Assembly (NCBI GenBank): GCA_040954595.2
Contig: CM082598.2
Coordinates: 4,278,001-4,342,000, forward strand
DNA length: 64,000 bases
Direction: 5' to 3'
Origin: Balanoglossus misakiensis
Taxonomy: Eukaryota; Hemichordata
Shown here: positions 45,885-59,112 of the stretch, in pieces
Numbering within the stretch: position 1 is the first letter of the stretch
How the letters are laid out: every line of letters begins with the position of its first letter
The notes under the pieces: generated by a model
What the model saw: the letters and a program-made list of their open reading frames with translations, nothing else
Database searches by the model: none
Told to the model about the DNA's origin: nothing
Position numbers and translations under genes: made by a program

Positions 45885-48800
45885 GATTGATAAATATTGA
45901 TAATATTCTTTGAGCAAATCTGTCAACAGGTATGAAACAAGCGCGTTACATGCATCACTGTCCCTTTAATGTGTATTACGTAGTAAATGTTTCTAAGTTT
46001 TAAAATACACAAGACATGAATATAAGAGTGAGCAAAAATCTTCACAGGATGCATATTGAGAAAACGTCGTCATAAGACTGATCTCGAATTTGGCCCATCT
46101 GGAAAACTGCAGCCACTCTCTGAGTGATTAAAATCGCTAACTTTTGACGTTATTTTGGATATTTCAGTTTAATTTTGTAAAATTATTTAAGTCAAGTTGT
46201 TCGGTTGATTTTTAAAGGCTCAACAAACGATTTTTACGGCACAATTTACAACTCATCATTTATTTTTTGGTCAGTACCAACATTTTTACGTTTTTGAATT
46301 ATTCACCTTTCATACAAATGTACATGGTGAGATTTAACAACTGGTCACATCACATATTTCATTAACAGAAAAACATAAATATATATTTTACCAGAAGAAA
46401 ATGAAATAACCAAAATAATGTCAAAAGTTAGCGACTTGCAGCTTTAATACAACATTCGTGGTAATCATTCTCCAGATATGGCTTTCTCGACAAGTCGAAT
46501 TTTATGAAGTGATATTAAACCAACGGTAACCTGTTGACTTGAGGGTATTCAACGCCCCAAACTGGCATGTTCGGCGAATGTTAATATTTGAATGATTTGC
46601 AGAAGCAATATGAACGGTAACACTGATTATAGTTTCATGTTTTGTTAATTACAGATCGCACATCGAAGGAAAAAAAGAAATGGAGACGAAAAGTGAACAC
46701 TCACCAAAACCGTTGGTACAGGGGATGTCGATCTGCAGGCCACTGGTTTGCTAGTGGTGTCAACGTTACAGTATATGCACTAACATTAGGTATGCAAATC
46801 AGATCTATTAAAAGGATAGTGACTGTATGATATATTCATCGTGGCGAGATTATTAGTTGCTCTCACGTAGTCGGCCTATGGTCGTAAAGGGAATTCTGTG
46901 TTTTTGTTTGTGTTGATGGAGTTGATGTGTTTATCGTGTGGCGGGGGAAATTTTGCGTGTTTTAGGCCTATAATACTGATTTTGACAATTTAATGGAATT
47001 TTCATTTTTTTAAATTTTGTATGCCACTTGTGTGCTACGCTGCTTAGGTGTGACGTATACGTGGTATGACAGAATGATGTAGCTTGTTCCGTGTTGCGTC
47101 ATAATTTGTGTGCTTCTGTGATGTTGTACGTGTTGTGTTGTGCTGTGTTGTGAAAATAATGAAAATTATCCATAAAGGCGCAGCTCATGGGACTTAAAGT
47201 TCAAATTTTCATGGCAGATTGCACACTGTGGATATTATGACATTCCGAAAAAAAATTATGTGTATTTCAGGAGTGCAAATTTATGTATTAGCCTATAGGC
47301 TACCGGTACCCAGGGTAGGCCATGGCTGGACATTGTTGAAAAATACATGGCGAAAGATATCAACGAAAAGTTGCCTATTTCCAGCTCATGAAAAAAAAAA
47401 GCTAATTCTCGTTTAATATTGACGTCATTTTCAAACTAGGTCGTGATCTCTTATCACTCGTCTGCCGTGTTTGCTTTCTGTAGTCAAACTGTCTGCGACT
47501 ACTGTGTACCCCACTTGAAATCTTTCGAGACAGGGATACCCAAGCCCTCTAACTTACTAAATATTGTCATGTACCAACAAGAGCCCCTAAGTTCACACAC
47601 AAAAAAACACGCACACTTAATTTATCTCCGATTATGCATCTAAAACCTGTTATTTTGACAAAAATCATATAACGTACGTACGGAAATATTTTAGTTAATA
47701 TATGTTAGCAACTGCAAAAGCTGGATATTTTTTGAGAAGAGAAAAATTGCTTTCATAATGCACTCGTAATGAACGAGCCTACAGAGTACACAAGGTCGAA
47801 CAAACAAACGGTCACCGAGTGGGGTCACTCGGGGTCAAGAAGTATAAATAAACGATTCGCATACTTATGCGTGGGAAACTCTACCACACGGACACGTCTC
47901 AACGCATGTATCGGGTAAGGCTGTATTTGGGTATTTGTTGATCTGGGGAGTGTGTCTTTGATGAGGGTGGACGATCTATCCTCACGATTTGTTGGAAGGG
48001 TTCCCACGTCGCGTATTTCTTCGTTCACGCCCCCTTCCCCCCTCCCCCCGAACCATATGACGGTGCGTACGCGAAGTGTAACTGACCTTGGTAAACAACA
48101 ATCACATGTACCATTTTAGTACTTCATGTGCTAGCAATGCACGTAATGCGAGTGCACTGTCATATCAGAGCTCTGGGTAGTCATTGATCTTGTGAAACGC
48201 GATCCTGTGCAATCGACATAACCTGTATGTTTTCGTACAATGTAGATTGCACATAACTTAGCGTACAGTCAATCATGGCTTGGATAGAAGTTATTAATAG
48301 TACACTGTGTCTCCATGGTCAAACCACGGGCATCAGAGTAATATGCAAAGGTCCTGCGATGCAACCTGATCTGGGTGCATTACATTGATTTCGCATATTG
48401 CTGCAATGTCCGTAGGTCAAATGACGGGGAACGGAATGCCATGCAAGCAATTGGAGAAAAGCCTGGACAATGGACATATTTGTGCATGTTTGAGTGTATA
48501 TGTAAGCTCATCGCTATTCAGTACCATTCCACATATTCCTTAGACACCTGTAGAGTAGTGGAACGGTTCTGATAAGCTATCAGGTTGAACGCACCCTTTC
48601 ACCTACATGGTTTGGTCCAAATGCTATGTTTTCTATGGTAAAGTTGGACCTCTACAGAGAGAAATGGGGGTTAAAGGGTTAAGAGCCCTGCAGAGTTCTT
48701 GTGACATCCGTGTAAATTCCTTTCTGTCGTCGAAATTTGATCTTTTTGCTGTTCTGTGATCAGTATAAAGAAAATATCCATTACTGGAAAGGGAATAATG

Positions 48801-49070
48801 CAATCAAGCAATGCTTTTAAACCAGAGTTGTCCTGGAATTTTTAAGAAAACGTGAAGTATAATGAATGAAGTATGAACAGAGAGTCTCTGAGTCAGCCCT
48901 ATACCTTTTCATATTGTTTTCTTGAATCACCAGTTGAGTTTGTTGAGTCAGTGGCTCGTCATATGGACTTACAGGACACACTGCCCTGAATTAATTTTGA
49001 TGATGAGGGGTGAAGAACTATACTGATTACAAAATTTGTTTCTCTGTTTTCTTTTCTATTAGATAATAAA
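45885..49070. other. Divergent intergenic region between lectin gene (-) and TMTC3 (+)
   Basis: About 3.2 kb with the lectin promoter and the TMTC3 5' region. The splice acceptor at 49061-49062 requires a TMTC3 upstream exon; a CG-richer stretch near 47900-48090 is a candidate promoter. One P3 MITE at 48591. No coding exon recognised. Confidence 0.45.
48591..48682. mobile_element. Small palindromic MITE family P3
   Basis: Left end diverged (GCACCCTTTCACC), right end GGGTTAAAGGGTTAA; upstream of TMTC3. Confidence 0.7.
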
Positions 49071-52000
49071 ATGGCAGCATCACAGCCCATCGTCAAATCA
49101 GCTGTCGTGTTAATCGTCGTCATCGTCTGTTACTTGAACTCGCTAAACTGTGGCTTTGTCTTTGACGATGCGTCAGCTATCCGAGACAATAAAGATCTTC
49201 GTCCGTACACTCCGCTATACAAAGTGTTTCAGAATGATTTCTGGGGCACCCCCATGCACAAGGTAAGAGCAGAAAAACTGTAAAAGGGGGTTATTTTACG
49301 ATACGAGAACGCCAAAATTAATCCTCGCATACAAAGGCAAAAGCCAGATTCCTATGAATTCCAAATCACTATACACACATACAGACGTACCATCTTACTG
49401 CCTACATGTGTTATGGCAATACAAATGGGCCACTTTATTAAAGGGACATTACGGAAATGTCACATGCACTTCTGATCTAGTGGATCAATCTGTTGCTTGC
49501 TCAAGTCTACTATGAGTTCATTGCATGTGGATCCCTCAAGTGGAACTTAAGGCAAAAAAGATTGACTGAGATTTCCACCGAAATCAAAGCACATAGCAAC
49601 ATGTACATCAGGAAACAATGTTGTGAATGGACCGTTTGTTCTAACACTGCTCCAGGGGGTGTATATCCTAACACATGTGCCATAATGACATTACTGTTCT
49701 AAGATCTACAAAAGTAGGGTTAAAAATACTGAAAATAAAGCCAAAAGTTTCAGCTAATGTCCCTTTAAATCAAAACGTATATTATCAGTATATATCAGTA
49801 GTTTCCTGTAAAATAATTATGGTAATGTCCAAATCCATACCAAAATCCTACTGTTCAAGTATCCATCAGATTTTTCTGAGTGATAGTTCACAGTGTACTA
49901 GTACATGATTCGTGTGGTCAAACTTTGCACATTGAATATTCCTGCATGGTTCAAAATTGATCTTATAAGGAATGATCTACAACTGTACACAGAAGTCTGG
50001 TATTCATATGTGATGGGCTACACCACATTAAGAGTACAAATTCTCCTGAAATGGGTCAATTTCCAAAGTCTGCAATCAAATTCCTGAGTCTCCAAATGGT
50101 AGTAATGCTTTATTTATGGAACAAGCCCTTTATCTCGCTGAAGCGTTTCAAGCCCTCCACTGCCCCACCAATAAATTGATATGTGTCACTGATTAAGATG
50201 ACCTCGGTTGACCTATCACACTATTTGACAGGTATAAAGTGAAGTGGCCTGAGCTACCTGGCCACAATTGTAAATGACAGGCAATTCAACTCGGCCCGCC
50301 TGTCAAATAGTCTGTGATAAAACACCTGTGCAAACATCTAGTTATCTCAGTAAATTGCGAATATCCTACAATGTTTGTCAAGATTACTGTTAATTGCATA
50401 TTGTTTCCCGAAAGTCGTGTGGGAGGGACTTGGATGTTGCTGACATTCAACGAAAAATGTTTCTCTAAAATGTTTAAGTTTTCGTAGACTTTATGTTCAA
50501 ATGTTAAATGAGAAGTCATGTATTCCCCCAGACTCCTATCTATAGAGAACAAATCTACTGTGCCCACAAACTTGACATTTAATGAGTTAGACCAATGGTC
50601 ATCTCAGTGAGCCCAAGTGACCCAGACTGGCCTTCACAACCCAATGAGTGAGCCCGTATGAACCCAGATCAATCAATCTTGGGGACAGTTAGTCTGTATC
50701 GTACCAAATTCTCTAAACTAAAAAAAAAATAATCTTTACATTTAAAGTCACGAGCCACTTCTTCATGTCTTTTTCTTGTGTATTTTTCTTTGCAGGAAAA
50801 AAGTCATAAGTCATATCGACCACTATGTGTGTTAACGTTTCGTCTGAACTACCTTATAAGTAAGCTGGAACCAATGAGTTACCATCTGGTCAATATGCTA
50901 CTACATGGTGTCGTTTGTCTTGTGTATTTATCCGTATGCCGAGTGTTCTTCAGCGAGTTTGTCAGCTTTGTTGCGACACTTCTATTCGCTGTACACCCGA
51001 TACACACAGAAGCAGTAAGTACATAGAAAGGTTTTGCCAGTAATTAAATTACCCTATAAACCAATATGACAGGCCACTAACAAGACAAACTCCCCATATT
51101 ACATGTAAGGGTATGGGGCTGACACAAAGTGTGAGGTATGGAATATGTCCTATACCGGTATTTCTCCTCATCAACTTTGTGCAATTTTGTAAAGCCCATA
51201 TTGTAACCTCAAATTGCCAATTGTATTGTTAAGTTGTTCCAAAATAAGCAGATTGTTACATTTCCAAATTACTAAGGTTACACATCATTCTAACATCAAA
51301 TAGGAGCAACAGTGCCCATGGTACTATTTTTTATATTAATGAACAACTGCTCTATCTTGTGCAGGTAACTGGTGTTGTTGGCCGTGCAGAGTTACTGTCA
51401 TCTATATTTCTACTGCTTGCTTTTTTGTGTTTTTCCAAATCTACTGGCAGAGACAAACCAATAAGTAAGTAGGGGTGTGTGGGTCTGTTTGTGTTTTAGT
51501 AAAATTTTACTGACTGTTTTACAGTTCACGGAATGTTCCATTGATGCAGAGGAAAGTATTTCTGTGATTAATTAAACCATTATATTTTCTGTTTAATTAC
51601 TAGGATGGAGGTCACTGTTGGTTACCATGGTATTAGTGGTCATAGCAACTCTATGCAAAGAACAGGGTATCACTGTTATAGGTATATGTTGTGTATATGA
51701 AGTCTTTTTTGCGCAAGAGGTGAGAAAATCAATCTTATTTTATTTATGTGTTGAATCTGTAATTTCATTGTCATTGCCTGTACGTGTTTGCTGATATACA
51801 TGTATGTGGTCATTAACCCTTTCACCACCATGGTTTGGTCCAAACCCACTGTTTCCTATGGTAAAGTTGGACCTCTACAAAAAGCAGCAGGGGTGAAAGG
51901 GTTAAGACAATATGACTGAACCAATATATGTAGTGTTGTAAAAAAATTCTTATGTAGACAATATCACTCAAACCGTAGCTTCGAATGAACGAAGCAGCCA

Positions 52001-55000
52001 ACCGTAGCATAGACTGGGCATGACAGCAACTGAAAGTCCTAGTAGGTCTTGGCGACTGCAGTGAGATTTGTGCTGGTATAGGGACATACATGTATTCTCA
52101 TCAAGGGGGACACCCACTCGACGCGACGACCCCTTCCCTTTAAATTTATACTGCACAAAACTTCCCTGTTCTGAACTTGCATCTTACAAGATTGTCGTCG
52201 TAATCCTAAACCTCATTTCTTGCAGATGACAGTACTACAGATTTTAAACATGGCCTTAGGTCTTCTCTCCGGCAAGCCCAACTTTCCTCCGTACTTACAA
52301 AGAGCGATTTTGAGATGTCTGATTTTAGTACTAAGCACAGTGGGTCTGCTCTTTGCCAGAGTCAAAGTCATGGCCGCAGAGTTACCAATATTTACAAGGT
52401 ACGCGTGCACTACGAGTTTTCATCTTCTTTGTTTAGAATAAAATTAATGGACAAATCTTGAACTGAATAGACATTCTGTAAATCTATCTGTTTTTGCTAT
52501 CCTCAAGCATATCAGGAGTTATATGAAATAGGTCAGATTGTACAGTAAAATCTGTCTAAACCAAACCCTCTCTAATCTGAAACCTGTCTACACTGAACAT
52601 ATTTTCCAGTCCCAACACATTAAAATACCCTATATTAACCAGACACCTCAACAAACTGACCAATTTCTTCAGTCCATTTGGTGTCTGGTTGAAACAGGTT
52701 TTACTGTATATCATTCAGCTACAATTTGACTCGTACAGACTGCTATCAGTGCATGGAACTTTTTATTTCAAAACTGCTTGCACCTCTGAAAAACTGTCAG
52801 AAGCTTTTGTGTAAGTTTCTTCATATTTTTATTATCCGTAAAGGAAAATAATGATTTTTAACGTGTTTCCCTCAGATTTGATAATCCAGGAGCAGTTTCT
52901 ACCTTCCCCACCAAGCAACTCACGCTGTCTTATCTATTACCCGTGAATACCTGGCTGCTTCTCTGTCCCTCCCAGCTCCTCTGTGATTGGACAATGGGCA
53001 CCGTGCCGCTTGTGACATCACTGCTGGATCCGCGCAACCTAGCAACACTCGCGCTGCTTGTCGTACTTTTCAAATTTGTCTATTTTGCAATCATGGACGA
53101 AACAAAGAGGTCCAAGCAAGTCATTATGGTTAGTACTATAGCACAGCGACTAATTTGCATACCAGTAGCTAGAAGTAATTTTTATGTCAATTAATGCTAT
53201 TGTTTTGGGAAAATTAAAGACCTGTGACCCCTTTAAAGTAAACACAAACAGTAACTGCCATCCTGGCATGTAAAATAACCTTTGAACCCTGACCTCCTTG
53301 TGACCTACACGTACATGTCTGTCATCATGCAGAGGTTTACCTAAAAGCCAGAGCTCAAAGGATTAAACCTTTACCCAGAAATAATACAGTGACTTTTGCA
53401 TTTTGAACAGAGAGTATAAAGTACACATACATATTGTATCATGATTCTTACAATTTATTTTTTGTGGATCGTTTTTTCCAGTGCCTTGCCTTCTTGGTAC
53501 TTCCGTTTATTCCGGCATCGAATTTATTTTTTCCTGTCGGATTCGTTGTGGCCGAGAGAATTCTTTATGTTCCCAGTATGGGTTTCTGTATGGCAGTAGC
53601 ATTGGGTGTTGAACTCATTGCAAAACACAAGTAAGTTCACATAGAGTTCAGTCCAAGGTGAAATATGCAAAACCATCTCTTTATCACAAACTGTTAAAGC
53701 ACATCTTGTTAAAGCACTGATAGTGTTTCTAAGCACTTACTTGCTAGGCTCTTAACCCTTCCACTCCCAGTTCCCTATATAGAGGTCCAACTCTACCATA
53801 GAAAACAATGGATTTTGGACCAAACCATGGTGGTGAAAGGGTTAAAAGCATATACCTGTACATGCATTTCTTGATCACTGAAGTTTGTTATCCAGAATAA
53901 AATTCCTGTGCCCACTGATCAGTACACATATATCGCTGCATTCTTTTTATAATAATAACTAGAATGTGTTCTGACCTTGGCCTTAAATTTTTATATGGCC
54001 AGATTTTCAAAGAAATCTCTTCTTTTATCAATAGTAAAATTTTCTGACTTTTTTTTATTTTAGAAATTTAAAGAAGATTATGTATGTTGGGTTGGCCTTC
54101 CTTGTTCTTACACACTCTGTAAAAACATTCAAAAGAAATTTTGATTGGTAAGTGAAATACGTATCACATGTTGTTTTCTGTGGTAGTGTTGGACTTCTAA
54201 ATAGGGAACTGGGGGTGAGAGGGTTTAGCAGTCTGAGGGGCATGCATTATGGTACAAACGTTCAACTTATAATTTTTTTTCTCCCATTCCAGGGAGTCAG
54301 AGTACACGATATTCCGAGCCGCTCTCCGGGTGGTCAAGACAAACGCCAAGTGTTGGAATAATGTGGGGCATTCCTTGGAAAATGAGGATAAGTGGGATGA
54401 AGCTCTTCAATATTTCTCGGCAGCCTCCAAGTAAGTTTTTGCGAGGATATACCGTAAAACACTTTATTTTTCGCGAGCAATAAATTTTCGCGAAATACGC
54501 GAGAGCCAAAATAGCGTGAAAATAAAAAGTCGCGTAAATTGTTTTTGAAGATAATGACGCAGTGAATAAAATAAGAGAACGCGAAAATTAATACTCGCGA
54601 AAATAAGTGTTTTACAGTATCCTTCAGACAGAAAGGTGAACGCAAGGGCCAACAGATGCAGTCAGACAGTTGACTATTAGGTGCATGTTATAATGTAGTA
54701 CAAATATAGCACTTGTCATGTACATGTATATGACACTAAAATATATTTGACTGATTGTCAGGTTGGTCTTTGTAATTGAGCACAGTACATGCATAAATAA
54801 AAGATTTCCCAAATACCAAAATCAATCTTGGCAGCAAACTGTCATAGTTATTATTCTGGGGTGTGAAACAGATGTGCACTGAGGTCTGGCCAGGTGGCAT
54901 GTGTGCAGCTTGCATGGTGATCACAGATGTGATTTGTACCTTAAGTTAGAAGAATGATGTCTTGTTATGAGCAGCTGTCTTTGGGGTGTTTAGTTGCATG

Positions 55001-58000
55001 TATGCACATCTTTGTTCGTCGTGCCTATTTCCAGTCTCCTATCCGTCAAAACTAGCCACCAGCCAGTTGCCTGATTTGGCTTATGCAACTGTTACGTACA
55101 TTGTGCTAATGTTATACTAATGTACTAATGAGAAATGCCTGTGTGTGGTGCTTAGTTCGTTAACCCGGGTTGGCACAGAACTGACCCAGCCAGAAATTTT
55201 TCTGACCCAGACTGTTTTTCCTCAATAGAAGCAGAATCCTAGCTTGCTTATCACTGACCCCGCCCACCTTCCTTTTTCATTCTGTTCAGAGTATGTACAG
55301 GGTTCTTTGAATGCCCGTACTGTCTTGCTATTAAAGTCCTTGTGTTTTCTGTCCCCAAAATGAAATGCTATTAATTCCGCCTTGCAAGTGATCTCAACTC
55401 CACAGAAGTGCAGAAAATGCAGTACTTGCCAAAACATGTACAGTAAAACCTGTCTAAACCAAACCCTGTCTAATCTGGAAACCTGCCTATACTGAACATC
55501 AGCCCTTTTACATGTGCATATAAACACATGTTAAAATAACCCCTATAAACCAGACACCTCTGTAAACTGCACAATATTCTCAGTGCTTACCCTTTGGTGT
55601 CTCGATAAAACACCCAGTCAGGTTATACTGAATAAATAGAGTTTTTTTACCAAATTTTCAGAGTTCAGCCTGACGACATTGGGGCCTGGTTGAACGTCGG
55701 CCGGGCCTACAGACATCTCAACAAAACCAGGGAAGCAGAGGACGCCTACAAAACAGCCATGGACCTCATGCCGCCCGTGATCCCAGGCAAGAAGTACACA
55801 ACGCGTGTGGCACCCAATCATTTGAATGTCTACCTCAATCTTGCCAACCTCATCAAGGATGACGCCTCGAGATTAGTTGAAGCTGATAATGTAAGTTGGT
55901 ATGGTGGAGGAAGTTGCCAAGTGTATTCATGTTCAGAAAAATGAAAGTCACCCAATTAAATATTTTGCAGACTTGTTATGCAAATTGGCGTGGCTCAGTA
56001 GATGTTGGTTTGAATCCTGTGAAATTCGTACTCTATCTCTCTACATAGAGATTAGTATTGGAAAATCAGTTATTGCACTGACTATAATGCAACTTGCAAT
56101 ATATGCTTCTTACACATAGATTAAACAGAGAATTGACTAAACATTTTTCTTATGCGTTTAATATTTGGATGTTTTGTTTTAATTTTATCTTCAGCTTTAT
56201 AAGAAAGCCATCACAATGAGGCCAGATTTCATCGAAGCTTACATCAATCGAGGTGATGTGTTATTGAAGTTGAATCGGTCCCAAGAAGCTGTAGACAACT
56301 ACATGACTGCGCTGAAGTATGAAAATGATAATGCTGATATTTACTATAATGTAAGTGATAGAAATACCAGTTGTCAAAATAATGTGCATGGTGTTAATAA
56401 TCTCATACACCACCATGTTGAATACTCAGTGACTCTATGAGTTTTTGCCAGTTTCTAGATTTGATGACTGTGCAGAGGTGTACATCTCTAAATAAATGTT
56501 TCAATTCTCACTTTCAGCTTGGAGTAATTTACACAGAGAGGGGAGATCGTAGCAATGCTCTGCAGAATTTCAACAAGGCCCTGGGACTCAACCCAGAACA
56601 TAAACAGAGTTTATTCAATTCTGCCGTTTTGATGCAAGAGACTGAAAATCCTGCCTATAGACCTGAAGCTATGAAAAGGTAAGTGATAACGAAATAAATA
56701 ATAGAAATTGGGTGAAAACAAAATAAGTTATAGTTATTGAGTGAAAACAAAATAAATTATAGTTATTGAATGAAAACTTCATTGTTTCCACAGTTGTGTT
56801 TCAAAATTATCGATGTTTTGGATCCTTCACACATGTTGCAGCCAAAGTGATTGATGCCTTAATTTGGACCAACTAAGGTCCATTACAGTACGAATAGCTC
56901 ACGGTCATGACCCCTATATGACCTAAATCCTTTGTACTTCTGTTGGGATGCGATTGCCAAAATTCAACATTTTGGGACAAGAAAAGTGTAAAAGTCAGTT
57001 TTGTTATTCAGTACATAATTTATTGATGACAGCTGCATTCATTACATTATTAGTTCAGGTAGAACACTTCCAACTTTGTATGTCTCAATTTATTTCAGAT
57101 TGAAGCAGTTGCTGACACTGGACTTCACAAATGAAAAAATCTATTTCAACTTAGGAATGTTAGAGATGGATGACAAGAACTATGCAAGTGCGAAAATATG
57201 GTTTGATAAAGCTATAGAGGTCAGTGGATAATTCTCATTCAGACTCAGTAAACAAAAATCCTTTATGCTTACACATAGAAGTCTACTCTCATATGGTCCC
57301 AGTAAAACTGCCCCACAAAAATGTAAACAGTAAGCGGTATTTCAACGGCATTTTCATCCACACTATTAATATAATTGAACATGTGTCTGTGAGATATGAG
57401 TTACAGGTGTTGCACCACCTGAATAACATTTTGCAGAGCTGTCTGATCGAATCTCATTTTGTTTGTTCATTTACTAGATTAAGAACGATTTCCGCAGTGC
57501 TATTTTCAACCTGGCTCTGATGTTGTCGCAGATAGACAGGGACATAGAAGCTTTGCCGTATCTGGAGAAACTGTTGAAGGTAAGCGGGATTTGTGTGGAG
57601 ATGCACATGGTCTGTTTCTTTGGGTCCAAATATATTTGCAGTCAATATGAATTAAAAAGTATTGAATTTATGGACACAATAAGTAGCAATGTATGTGTGT
57701 ACATAAGTTGTTTTATGGAATTTCTGCACGGTACAATGTTTTTAGTCCATATTCGTTCTTGAAAAATGGTCATTTGGTTTACAGTACTGTAGTGCAATAT
57801 GGTACGTTCATGCTAATTCAAAGCATAAAGTTTTGCATATACTGCGATTGAATGCACAGTTGTCTTAGTAATTTGTTTTGGATTTAGAATAAGCATAAAA
57901 CCTATGATTTGTTACAGTTCCATCCGAACCATTCAAAAGGCTTGATATTGTTGGGTGATATTTACATGAACAAAATCAAATCCATCAAAGATGCAAAACA

Positions 58001-58840
58001 GGTAAGCTGTCATTAAATAAAGCATTTCTTATTCACAAGAATTGTCACTGTTCAGAACCCCTATGCGATCTGGATCTGCTTAATGACTTGCTTGCTACAT
58101 GCAGTAGTGTGGTAGGTCTGGGTTCATCCCGTAAAATACAAAAGTTAATTTTCAGTAATGTGTGCATGTGTAATGGTCATGGTATTTCTATGTTTCATGA
58201 CATTACTATGTAATGTTTCATGACATCACTATGTTTCATGGCATTTCTATGTTTCATTGTGTTTATTCAGTGTTACGAGAAGATTCTAGAGTTTGATCCA
58301 CGCAACATCCAAGCACAGCACAATCTGTGTGTCGTGTATGTGGAAGAGGGGAATCTCGTGAAGGCTGAGAAGTGTCTGTCCGCCGTGTCAGAGATGGCAC
58401 CCAAGGAAGAGTACATTAAGAAGCATTTGAACATAGTCAGGGCCAGACTGTACCAACAGCATCAGAAACAAAAACAACACCACCAACAACAACAACAACA
58501 AGAGCAAAGTCAGCAACAACAACAACAAAAATCAGAAGATGCCGAAAAACAACATCAACCCAACCAGGCTGCTCAGCACAAAAATCAACAACAACAAATT
58601 CATCATCAACAACAACAGTCAGAAGATGCCGAAAAACAACAGCAACGCGACCAGCACAAAAATCAACAACAACAACAACAACTTCATCAGCAGAAGGAGC
58701 AACAGCAACTTCATCACCAACAACAGCAACAGAGAGTACAACAAGTTCATGATCATCAGCAGCATACACAACATGAACAAAAAACAACAACAAAAACAAC
58801 ATCATCATCAGCGACAACAAGTTCATCAACAAAAACTTGA
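49071..58840 (+). CDS. TMTC3: TMTC3, TPR-containing O-mannosyltransferase of the ER, 16 coding exons, 948 aa
   Basis: Exons: 49071-49262, 50796-51014, 51365-51464, 51604-51719, 52226-52398, 52876-53128, 53482-53630, 54064-54147, 54293-54430, 55662-55890, 56195-56350, 56518-56678, 57099-57219, 57478-57579, 57918-58001, 58271-58840. TMTC proteins are multi-pass ER enzymes that O-mannosylate cadherins. FDD after the first membrane helix is the GT-C acidic motif; KSYRPL, HPIHTEA and CKEQGIT are family signatures; [10 protein letters not shown] lies in the DUF1736 region; [16 protein letters not shown] follows. TPR repeats run from ~440 to ~820. TMTC3 is preferred over TMTC1/2/4 because of the overall similarity around [14 protein letters not shown] and APNHLNVY. 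Human TMTC3 is ~914 aa. The last ~129 residues are replaced by a Gln/His-rich tail coded by CAA/CAG runs. The acceptor at 49062 implies an upstream non-coding exon. Confidence 0.93.
51813..51905. mobile_element. Small palindromic MITE family P3, best-preserved copy
   Basis: TTAA at 51813-51816 and 51902-51905, termini TTAACCCTTTCACCACCATG / GGGGTGAAAGGGTTAA. 93 bp, in TMTC3 intron 4. The CCCTTT start after TTAA fits piggyBac-like ends. Confidence 0.8.
51984..52141 (+). repeat. Dispersed ~158-bp repeat, copy 2
   Basis: Same orientation and extent as the copy at 2231, about 80% identical by eye. TMTC3 intron 4. Confidence 0.65.
52541..52708. mobile_element. Pogo/Tigger-like non-autonomous element, subfamily with AAACC runs
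   Basis: Starts TACAGTAAAATCTGTCTAAA and ends GAAACAGGTTTTACTGTA, giving ~20-bp inverted termini. TMTC3 intron 5. Confidence 0.65.
53752..53845. mobile_element. Small palindromic MITE family P3
   Basis: TTAA at both ends, reverse orientation relative to the 51813 copy; TMTC3 intron 7. Confidence 0.75.
54165..54228. mobile_element. Small palindromic MITE family P3, right-half fragment
   Basis: Only GTGTTGGACTTCTAAATAGG and the GGGGGTGAGAGGGTTTA end remain; TMTC3 intron 8. Confidence 0.5.
54450..54619. mobile_element. MITE family P2, copy 5
   Basis: Complete but shorter copy (about 170 bp) at the start of TMTC3 intron 9, in reverse orientation, beginning ~20 bp after the exon. Confidence 0.75.
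55439..55629. mobile_element. Pogo/Tigger-like non-autonomous element, same subfamily
   Basis: Starts ACAGTAAAACCTGTCTAAAC and shares the ACCAGACACCTC block with the 52541 copy. TMTC3 intron 9, ~30 bp before exon 10. Confidence 0.6.
58460..58810 (+). repeat. CAA/CAG/CAC-rich tract coding the TMTC3 Gln/His tail
   Basis: About 350 bp dominated by CAA, CAG and CAT/CAC codons, inside the last TMTC3 exon. It encodes runs of up to six Gln mixed with His, and a duplicated SEDAEKQ block. The reading frame stays open through it, and the final residues become Thr/Ser-rich before TGA at 58838-58840. Confidence 0.85.
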
Positions 58841-59112
58841 ACTTCCTAAACAAAATCAGTTCTCACAACAACAGCAACAGACTTGCCATTCTCAGGAATT
58901 AAGGAACACTTGCAGATAAAGATGGCATTACCAACGAACCAGTCCTAAGCTACAAAACACAACCACAGCATGTAGCTTGGCCAGTGGCTTCAGTGAGTAT
59001 AGGTGGACACAGGGACCACAATAGCCATAGGACATGTTTATCAAGAAGCAGATGAATCTGCTCAGAACACTGAAATTGGATGCTTAACCCTTTCTAGCCT
59101 TGTTCCGTTTAT

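Noticed and set aside
46642-46830. Open frame upstream of TMTC3
   Set aside because: Short, no recognisable motif, and no donor giving a sensible join to the TMTC3 start.
58437-58853. Val-rich open frame antisense to TMTC3
   Set aside because: Antisense reading of CAA repeats; no start context, domain or splice sites.
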